From NCBI GenBank assembly GCA_955652845.1, contig CATPBY010000006.1, positions 1 to 7,511 on the forward strand: a stretch of 7,511 bases of DNA, given 5' to 3'. This stretch comes from an uncultured Terriglobales bacterium. Its GTDB lineage: Bacteria; Acidobacteriota; Terriglobia; Terriglobales; Acidobacteriaceae. Position numbers and translations under genes: made by a program. Shown piece by piece: positions 1 through 5,136 of the stretch. Below the pieces are notes generated by a model. It saw only the letters and a program-made list of their open reading frames with translations, did no database searches and was not told the origin of the DNA. The number at the start of each line of letters is the position of its first letter. Within the stretch, counting starts at the first letter, position 1.

Positions 1-282
1 GGGATCTTCCATCTGCTCGCAGATGGCGACCTTGAACCCTTTGCGGATGAGTTTTCCAATATAGCTTTCGGCCGCGTGATAGGGAACTCCACACATGGGA
101 ACGGCAACGCCCTTTTCCTTGTTGCGCGAGGTCAGGGTGATTTGCAGCTCGCGCGAAACCACCAGCGCATCGTCAAAGAAGAGTTCGTAGAAATCGCCGA
201 GGCGAAAGAACAGCAGGGCGCTGGGATGTTCTTTTTTTATGGAGGCGTACTGCCGCATCAACGGGGTGGACGGCTCGTTCAT
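1..282 (-). CDS. mutS: DNA mismatch repair protein MutS, N-terminal part (runs off left edge)
   Basis: MutS recognises base mismatches and small loops in newly made DNA and starts methyl-independent or MutH/MutL-dependent repair. Only the first 94 residues of a protein usually about 850-900 long are present, all within domain I, the mismatch-reading domain. The Phe-X-Glu motif that stacks on the mispaired base is intact at F31-Y32-E33, inside RLGDFYELF. The conserved CGVPYHA segment and the KVAICEQMEDP stretch at the window edge are also unmistakable. The ATG at 282-280 is the only sensible start: reading upstream in frame there is no ATG, GTG or TTG before a TAA at 306-304. There is no clear Shine-Dalgarno sequence; the bases before the start are CCGCCTGAG. 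The gene is divergent from the galT-like gene. The catalytic ATPase domain lies outside the window, so integrity of the whole gene cannot be judged. Confidence 0.97.
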   Translation of the reverse strand, partial: MNEPSTPLMRQYASIKKEHPSALLFFRLGDFYELFFDDALVVSRELQITLTSRNKEKGVAVPMCGVPYHAAESYIGKLIRKGFKVAICEQMEDP

Positions 283-302
283 CTCAGGCGGATCGTGCGC
301 GG

Positions 303-311
303 ATTATAACA
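303..311 (-). promoter_or_regulatory. Extended -10 promoter for mutS
   Basis: On the minus strand the sequence reads TGTTATAAT, an exact sigma-70 -10 hexamer preceded by the TG of an extended -10 element. No good -35 hexamer lies 16-18 bases upstream, which is acceptable for extended -10 promoters. Transcription would start near 296, leaving a leader of only about 14 bases before the mutS ATG. Assignment is by sequence match and position only. Confidence 0.6.
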
Positions 312-323
312 AACAACGCTGCC

Positions 324-343
324 GATTCTCTGTGACAGAAATC
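324..343. repeat. Inverted repeat in the mutS/galT divergent spacer, possible operator
   Basis: The core TCTGT-G-ACAGA (329-339) is a perfect odd-length palindrome. GATT (324-327) and AATC (340-343) extend it, with one unpaired C at 328. It sits upstream of the mutS -10 box, about where the -35 region would be, and ahead of the galT-like start. A dimeric regulator could bind here. It is too short to be an E. coli-type LexA box, because CTGT and ACAG are separated by one base rather than eight. Chance occurrence is possible. Confidence 0.3.
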
Positions 344-384
344 ATCAGTTGACGCGCCTGACACTAAATGGTTTCCTTACTGGC

Positions 385-1377
385 ATGGAACTTCGCAAAG
401 ATCCGATCACCCGGTCCTGGGTGATCACTGGCGACGACGTGCCCGATAGCGGCCCCCGCGCGGAGGCAGTGTGCCGGTTCTGTGCAGATTCGCCAGCGGC
501 GCCGCAACTGGTCTCCAGCATGGCCGGAGGCGAAGGACCGTGGTCGGCGCGCGCCGTGGTGCATCCCACTCCGTTGTACCGGATCGAAGGCGAACCGTCG
601 CGGCGGGCCGACGGGCTTTACGACCGGATGCGCTCGGTAGGAGCTCACGAGGTGCTGATCGAGAACCCGCGGCATGATCGCAATCTGTGGAATGCGAGTG
701 ATGGAGAAATCGAGCAGTTTCTGATGCTGGCGGCGCAGCGCATTCAGGATCTCAAGCGAGACGCACGCTTCAAGTACGTGAGCATCTTCAAGAACCACGG
801 AAGCAGCGCCGGACAAGAGTTCGAGCATCCCACGGCGCAGCTGACAGCTACCACGTTCGTACCGCGCAGGGTGCTTTACGAACTGCGGGCGGGCCGCGAT
901 TATTTTTCGCAAAAGGAACGCTGTGTCTTCTGCGATATTCTTTCCCAGGAAGTGCAGCAGAACCAGCGCATTCTTGAAGCTCGGGGCGACTTCATTGCAT
1001 TGTGTCCTTACGCGCCCCGCGTGCCCTACGAGACCTGGATTATTTCGCGGCTTCACGAAGCGGCTTTTGAGCGCTTTGCACTGGGCCGGCCGGGAAGTAT
1101 ACGGGATCTGGCGGCATTGCTGCGGCGCACCCTGCAGCGGGTCCGCATCATCACCGAAGAGTTTCATCTTGTGCTGCACACTTCGCCGAACAGGCTGCAT
1201 CGTTCCGAAAGTCTGGGCTATTGGAAGACCATCGACGAGGATTATCACTGGCACATCGAAATCCTGCCGATCATCGCTTCAAAGGCGAAATCGTATACCT
1301 TCAAAGAGGTTTACTATTCGCCAGTGGCGTCTGAGACGGCGGTGAAACGGTTGCGTGAGGCCCAGATCGACGGGTAA
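385..1377 (+). CDS. galT: Galactose-1-phosphate uridylyltransferase family protein with Thr at the nucleophile position
   Basis: GalT of the Leloir pathway swaps UMP between UDP-glucose and galactose-1-phosphate through a uridylylated His. This 330-residue protein has the family's two-lobed HIT-like layout. It begins MELRKDPITRSWV, typical of the family. The first zinc site appears complete: C30 and C33 (CRFC), H97 (NPRHDRN) and H148. A second CxxC (C180, C183) and the C-terminal HWH (H288, H290) are also present. The active-site motif normally written H-P-H-x-Q reads H148-P-T150-A-Q152, so the residue that carries the UMP in known enzymes is Thr. Activity as a classical uridylyltransferase is therefore doubtful; it could be a relative with another nucleotidyl or phosphorylase role, or inactive. 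The ATG at 385 is preferred over a TTG at 349 because the family consensus starts there. No Shine-Dalgarno sequence is evident; TTTCCTTAC precedes the start. It may be co-transcribed with the next small gene. Confidence 0.85.
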   Translation: MELRKDPITRSWVITGDDVPDSGPRAEAVCRFCADSPAAPQLVSSMAGGEGPWSARAVVHPTPLYRIEGEPSRRADGLYDRMRSVGAHEVLIENPRHDRNLWNASDGEIEQFLMLAAQRIQDLKRDARFKYVSIFKNHGSSAGQEFEHPTAQLTATTFVPRRVLYELRAGRDYFSQKERCVFCDILSQEVQQNQRILEARGDFIALCPYAPRVPYETWIISRLHEAAFERFALGRPGSIRDLAALLRRTLQRVRIITEEFHLVLHTSPNRLHRSESLGYWKTIDEDYHWHIEILPIIASKAKSYTFKEVYYSPVASETAVKRLREAQIDG

Positions 1378-1417
1378 TTTTCCGGCTATCCTGCCTCGGG
1401 ATTTTACGTTTAGTGCA

Positions 1418-1780
1418 ATGACCCTGCGCCGCATGAAGTCGTACACCGGTGGTCAGGGATACGTCTATCAGTATTATTTTGTCGGCAAACGGCGCGCTTT
1501 GGATGTGTCAACGCAGGCGGCGTCCGACGAGTACATATTTGATGTCACTTCTGACCGCAAAACAACCTACGCCGTAAGCATCTTGCTGCCTGACGACGCT
1601 GTCCGGGAATGGTCGACCGCCCATGGGCGCAGTCTTACCGATGCGGAACAATACGGCGCGGTCAAAATGCGCCTGTTTCAAGCCTTCGATGAAATTGAGG
1701 ACATGATGGGGGAGGGCCGGAGCCTGCGAGTGAACTCCCGGCAACTCAAGGATTTGCTAGCGTCGCTGGGCGTGCAGTAA
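1418..1780 (+). CDS. Small conserved-looking protein of unknown function
   Basis: I do not recognise this 120-residue protein. It has no signal peptide, membrane segment, cysteine pair or catalytic motif that I can name. The N-terminal half looks beta-rich, with an aromatic stretch YVYQYYFVG (residues 15-23), then a segment FDVTSDRKTTYAVSILLP (41-58) of the same character. The second half is probably helical, with a long amphipathic run around residues 74-97 (TDAEQYGAVK through DEIEDMM) and a short final helix (SRQLKDLLASLG). It lies 40 bases after the galT-like stop with no terminator between them, so co-transcription is likely, but this does not fix its function. The start is uncertain: a GTG at 1355 would overlap galT by 23 bases, and an ATG at 1433 (MKSYTGG) is as plausible as 1418. 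None has a good ribosome-binding site. Codon use and GC content match the neighbours, so it is likely a real gene. Confidence 0.75.
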   Translation: MTLRRMKSYTGGQGYVYQYYFVGKRRALDVSTQAASDEYIFDVTSDRKTTYAVSILLPDDAVREWSTAHGRSLTDAEQYGAVKMRLFQAFDEIEDMMGEGRSLRVNSRQLKDLLASLGVQ

Positions 1781-1940
1781 CCAAGCCAGGCGCATGTATC
1801 GAGCTGCACAGCAGGTGTGGTAACTCCGCACAGCCCCTCGCCCCGCTGAACTGCGCCGGGTCTTCATGGGGAAAAACGCTGAAATTCAAATTGAACCACT
1901 GCCAGGCCGGGATCTGGTCAATATCTGCCGCGCTGCAGAC

Positions 1941-1946
1941 TATAAT
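1941..1946 (+). promoter_or_regulatory. Probable -10 box of the hem operon promoter
   Basis: An exact TATAAT lies 47 bases upstream of the first gene of the hem cluster, in the 213-base spacer 1781-1993. The -35 is poor: TCAATA at 1918-1923 with a 17-base spacer matches three of six positions, and TGGTCA at 1915-1920 matches better but at a 20-base spacing. Transcription would begin near 1953. The resulting leader can form a 5-bp stem (GCGGC 1958-1962 with GCCGC 1973-1977) followed by an unstructured TTTCTTACAACTTT before the ATG. The rest of the spacer holds no gene, no riboswitch I recognise and no terminator with a T-tract; TTCAA-A-TTGAA at 1885-1895 is a minor palindrome. Confidence 0.5.
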
Positions 1947-1993
1947 CGGCTTTACGGGCGGCAAGACGCTGCGCCGCGGTTTCTTACAACTTT

Positions 1994-2809
1994 ATGCCTG
2001 TGCTTTGGCTGCGAGTCGCGCTTGCTTTTTATACCTTGGGATTGCTTTATGCGCTGCTGGCGCTTACTGGCGGCGCTTCGCGATTGAGCCGGATTGCGCT
2101 GCCGGCAATGACTCTTGGTGTGGTGTTCCAGTTCGTCTCGGTTACCGAATCTGTGATGCGATCCGGACAGATCGCACTGGGGTCAGTCAATGATTCGGAG
2201 TCGTTTCTCGCCATTCTAGTGATGCTGGCGTTCATGATTGTTTTCCTGCTCTATCGCACAACCTCGCCCGGTATTGTGGTCTTTCCACTGGTGTTCGTTT
2301 TGACTTTCATGGCAGCAACCGGCCAGCAACCGTTTCTGGTTACCTCGCCGGGCCTGCGTCACGGTTGGCTCATTGCCCACATTGCCCTGATTTTCACCGG
2401 GTACGCGGCACTCTTCCTCAGTTTCAGCGCAAGTATTTTGTATCTGGCGCAGGAACGCAGCCTCAAGTCCAAGAAGCCCGGGGGATTACTGTTAAGGCTG
2501 CCCGCGTTGGAGGTGATTGATGAGATCGGCTACCGGTCGCTGCTGCTCGGTTTCCCGTTTATGACGCTGGGCCTGGTTGCCGGGATCGTGGTCGCGCAGG
2601 CTACGTTCGGACGGATCGATTTGCTCGACCCGAAAATATTGCTCTCGATTCTGATGTGGGCGGTCTACATGCTGATGCTGTATACCCGCTGGAATGCAGG
2701 TTGGCGCGGCCGGCGCGCCGCTTACCTGGCCGCGGGAGCATTCGTGGCCGCGCTGATTGCCTGGTCGGCGAATTACTTCAGCGCGATCCACAGGTTCGTG
2801 CAGTCATGA
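1994..2809 (+). CDS. HemX/CcsA-like cytochrome c assembly family membrane protein
   Basis: This is a 271-residue integral membrane protein of the cytochrome c assembly (CcsA/CcmC/HemX) family. About eight hydrophobic segments are visible, near residues 3-23, 30-50, 69-87, 92-109, 124-151, 182-202, 214-231 and 243-262. Candidate heme-ligand histidines are H123 and H129, in RHGWLIAHI before segment 5, and H266 near the end. The tryptophan-rich WWD loop of true CcsA heme handlers is not evident; the C-terminal part, DPKILLSILMWAVYM then GWRGRRAAYL, matches the HemX-like subgroup. Its position directly before hemA, overlapping it by four bases (ATGA), fits HemX. In Bacillus, HemX lowers the level of HemA protein; other members work in cytochrome c maturation. 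Which applies here cannot be told from sequence. The ATG has no Shine-Dalgarno sequence, only a pyrimidine-rich upstream stretch. Confidence 0.85.
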   Translation: MPVLWLRVALAFYTLGLLYALLALTGGASRLSRIALPAMTLGVVFQFVSVTESVMRSGQIALGSVNDSESFLAILVMLAFMIVFLLYRTTSPGIVVFPLVFVLTFMAATGQQPFLVTSPGLRHGWLIAHIALIFTGYAALFLSFSASILYLAQERSLKSKKPGGLLLRLPALEVIDEIGYRSLLLGFPFMTLGLVAGIVVAQATFGRIDLLDPKILLSILMWAVYMLMLYTRWNAGWRGRRAAYLAAGAFVAALIAWSANYFSAIHRFVQS

Positions 2810-4128
2810 AATTTCAACTCATCGGTGTAAACCACAATACGGCGCCGGTGGAAGTGCGGGAACGGCTGGCCATTCCCGAATCGCGAATGCCTGAAGCTGT
2901 CAAACGTTTGGCCGAACATCCGGGGGTTGATGAAGGACTGATTCTGTCCACCTGCAACCGGGTCGAGATGCTGACCCAAACCAAGAATGGCGGCGCAGAT
3001 CTAAGGCAGTTTTTAGGCAGCTACTTTCGCGTGGATCCTTCGGCCTACGAATCTCATTTGTACGAGTACCACGAAAAAGATGCGATCCGGCACTTGTTCC
3101 GCGTGACTTCCAGCCTGGATTCCATGGTGGTGGGTGAGCCGCAGATTCTGGGCCAGGTGAAGGAAGCATACGCCACGGCCCGGGCTGTGGGGGCGGTGCA
3201 TTCGCAGCTCGATTTATTGCTGACCCGTGCCTTTGCTGTAGCCAAGCGCGTCCGCACCGAGACTGCAGTAGGATCATCGGCGGTTTCGGTGGCATCCGTG
3301 GCCGTCGAACTGGCAAAGAAGATTTTCGGATCCCTGAGCGGCAAGCATGTTTACCTGGTGGGCGCGGGAAAGATGAGCGAACTGGCGGCGCGACATCTTC
3401 TGGCTCATGGCGCCGGTTCCATCTTTGTGGCGAATCGCACGTACGATCGAGCCTCCCAACTGGCCGCCAAGTTCAACGGGCAGGCCATCCGTTTCGAGGA
3501 ACTCTATGAAACCTGCGATCGCGCGGATATCGTAATCACCTCGACCGGCGCTCCAGTTACCATCTTCCGCCGTGAGCATGGTGAACGCTTTTTGAGCCGG
3601 CGAAAGAACCGTCCCATGTTTTTCATTGATATCGCGGTGCCGCGCGATGTTGATCCCGAGATGAACCGACTGGATGGCATTTTTGTCTACGACATTGATG
3701 ATTTGCAGCAGGCCGTGTCCTCTCACGTGGCCGACCGTACGCGCGAGGCTGAGCGCGCCGAGGCTATTGTCAACCAGGAGGTCGAACGGTTCCAGGCACG
3801 ACTGCAAACGCTGGATGTTGTGCCCACCATCGTTTCTCTGCAGGACCATCTCGAAACTATCCGCCAGGCGGAGATCGATCGCGTTCGAGGGAGATTGGGG
3901 ACGCTCTCGCCGGACCAGGAGCTGGCGATCGAAACCCTGACGCGAGGGATTGTCAGTAAAATCATGCACACGCCGATTACGGCGCTTAAAACTGCGGCGC
4001 ATGAGCCGGAAGCCACCACCGTCATCGATATCGCCCGCCGCCTGTTCAATCTGGAAGGGAAAGACCGGAAAGAAAGAAAAAAGAAGGCGGTGGAATCTGC
4101 GGGCGGGGATCCGGGAGCGACAGGGTAG
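2806..4128 (+). CDS. hemA: Glutamyl-tRNA reductase
   Basis: HemA reduces glutamyl-tRNA(Glu) with NADPH to glutamate-1-semialdehyde, the first committed step of the C5 route to tetrapyrroles. The 440-residue protein is of normal length and has all three regions. The catalytic domain begins KFQLIGVNHNTAPVEVRE and contains the thioester-forming C50 in LSTCNRVE, followed by the SLDSMVVGEPQILGQVK signature (103-119). The NADPH domain has VGAGKMSE (185-192). The C-terminal helical dimerisation domain runs from about residue 310. The tail is unusual: after RRLFNLEGK it ends in a Lys/Arg-rich run and a Gly-rich stretch. The ATG at 2806 overlaps the previous gene's stop (ATGA), implying translational coupling; a weak AGG lies 11 bases upstream. 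An in-frame extension to a GTG at 2656 is rejected because it would cover the previous gene. The stop overlaps the hemC start (TAGTG). A slippery A_AAA_AAG lies at codons 424-426. Confidence 0.97.
   Translation: MKFQLIGVNHNTAPVEVRERLAIPESRMPEAVKRLAEHPGVDEGLILSTCNRVEMLTQTKNGGADLRQFLGSYFRVDPSAYESHLYEYHEKDAIRHLFRVTSSLDSMVVGEPQILGQVKEAYATARAVGAVHSQLDLLLTRAFAVAKRVRTETAVGSSAVSVASVAVELAKKIFGSLSGKHVYLVGAGKMSELAARHLLAHGAGSIFVANRTYDRASQLAAKFNGQAIRFEELYETCDRADIVITSTGAPVTIFRREHGERFLSRRKNRPMFFIDIAVPRDVDPEMNRLDGIFVYDIDDLQQAVSSHVADRTREAERAEAIVNQEVERFQARLQTLDVVPTIVSLQDHLETIRQAEIDRVRGRLGTLSPDQELAIETLTRGIVSKIMHTPITALKTAAHEPEATTVIDIARRLFNLEGKDRKERKKKAVESAGGDPGATG
4077..4083 (+). other. Candidate -1 ribosomal frameshift site (A_AAA_AAG) at the hemA 3' end
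   Basis: The heptamer AAAAAAG lies in the hemA frame as A-AAA-AAG (codons AGA, AAA, AAG for R424, K425, K426), the same sequence and phase as the E. coli dnaX slippery site. A slip of -1 enters the hemC frame, and no stop codon occurs between 4083 and the hemC start at 4128. The joining peptide would be about 15 residues, rich in Gly (EGGGICGRGSGSDRV). A purine-rich, Shine-Dalgarno-like GGAAGGGA lies upstream at 4053-4060. No strong hairpin is obvious just downstream. Lysine-rich tails can create this heptamer by chance. Confidence 0.35.
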
Positions 4129-5063
4129 TGGCTGGGCTGCGCATCGGTTCGCGCGGATCACAACTCGCGCTCTGGCAGGCGCAGCACATCAGCGCGCTAT
4201 TGCGGGCTCGCGGCCATGTGGTGCAAATTGAAATCATCAAGACAACCGGCGACAGGATCACCGATGTTGCCCTCGCCAAGGTTGGCACCAAGGGGATGTT
4301 TACCAAAGAGATCGAAGAGGCGCTGGCTGCCGGAGAGATCGACTTCGCCGTGCACAGTTTGAAAGACCTGCCCACCCAGATTCCAGCCGCCTTCGAAATT
4401 GCTGCGATTACCCGGCGCGGGGACCCTCACGATGTTTTCTGCTCTTCGCGCTATGCGGACATTCACAAGTTGCCGCAGCAGGCGCGTGTGGGCACGAGCA
4501 GCTTGCGCCGCCAGGCGCAATTGAAGGCGTTACGGCCGGATATCAATGTTTACCCGCTGCGCGGAAACGTGGATACACGGTTGCGCAAACTCGCAGAGGG
4601 AGAGTACGACGGCATTATCCTGGCCGCAGCCGGGGTGGAACGGCTTGGCAAAACGGAACTGGTCCGGCAGGTTCTTCCTGTAGAAGTGATGTGTCCGGCG
4701 GCGGGGCAGGGAGCTTTGGCGATTGAGATTCGCTCGCGAGATTCCGAAGCGCGGCGGCATGTGACGTTTTTGGAAGATAGCGCCGCCCGCGCAACTACAA
4801 CTTGCGAACGCGCATTGCTGAACAAGATGGGGGGAGGCTGCCAGGTTCCAATTGGCGCGCTGGCTGAAATGCGGGACGGCCGCATGCATCTGGAAGCGAT
4901 CGTGGCCCGGCCCGACGGGTCACAAGTGTTGCGCGAGTCCGGGGAAGGGAATGATCCCGTCGAAGTGGGCGAGATCGTGGGCGAAAAACTGCTTCGTGGC
5001 GGAGGAGATGCCATTCTCGCGGAAGTCTACAGCCAAAGCGCAGTATCTCCCCAGCAACCTTGA
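4128..5063 (+). CDS. hemC: Hydroxymethylbilane synthase (porphobilinogen deaminase)
   Basis: HemC joins four porphobilinogen molecules into linear hydroxymethylbilane using a covalently bound dipyrromethane cofactor. The 311-residue protein has the normal length. It opens with LRIGSRGSQLALWQAQ, the family N-terminus. The catalytic Asp is D80 in HSLKDLP, matching D84 of E. coli. Substrate-binding arginines lie in GTSSLRRQAQL (122-132) and YPLRGNVDTRL (142-152). The cofactor-attaching Cys is C238 in GGGCQVPIGA. The C-terminal domain 3 follows. The start is GTG, sharing one base with the hemA stop (TAGTG). GGGAG at 4113-4117, inside the hemA coding sequence, is the best Shine-Dalgarno sequence in the window, ten bases before the start. 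No later start keeps the N-terminal motif. Coupled translation with hemA is expected, and the gene may also be read as a frameshift extension of hemA. Confidence 0.97.
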   Translation: MAGLRIGSRGSQLALWQAQHISALLRARGHVVQIEIIKTTGDRITDVALAKVGTKGMFTKEIEEALAAGEIDFAVHSLKDLPTQIPAAFEIAAITRRGDPHDVFCSSRYADIHKLPQQARVGTSSLRRQAQLKALRPDINVYPLRGNVDTRLRKLAEGEYDGIILAAAGVERLGKTELVRQVLPVEVMCPAAGQGALAIEIRSRDSEARRHVTFLEDSAARATTTCERALLNKMGGGCQVPIGALAEMRDGRMHLEAIVARPDGSQVLRESGEGNDPVEVGEIVGEKLLRGGGDAILAEVYSQSAVSPQQP

Positions 5064-5136
5064 GCCATAGTGCCACGCTCGTTGTTTCGGTCTGGGTGGC
5101 GCCCGAGGCCTCATCCGCGTGCTGCTTCTTTTCTAA

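Noticed and set aside
349..377. TTGACG as a -35 box for a galT promoter
   Set aside because: At 17-base spacing the -10 position reads TTTCCT; no acceptable -10 box was found at 16-18 bases.
349..384. TTG start giving the galT-like protein 12 extra residues
   Set aside because: Family members begin at MELRKDP; the extra residues look non-conserved and there is no better ribosome-binding site.
364..1254. A 296-codon open frame on the minus strand across the galT-like gene
   Set aside because: It is the antisense shadow of a convincing GalT-family protein; its translation shows no domain and is rich in Arg/Pro/His as expected for such shadows.
1808..1836. Hairpin GTGTGG-TAACT-CCGCAC after the small unknown gene as a terminator
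   Set aside because: The stem is only six pairs including one G-U, and no T-tract follows it.
2656..2805. GTG start giving hemA 50 extra residues
   Set aside because: It lies inside the upstream membrane protein gene, and HemA proteins start at the KFQLIGVNH region.
3274..4161. A 295-codon minus-strand open frame across hemA
   Set aside because: It is antisense to a full-length HemA with all motifs; its own product shows no recognisable pattern.
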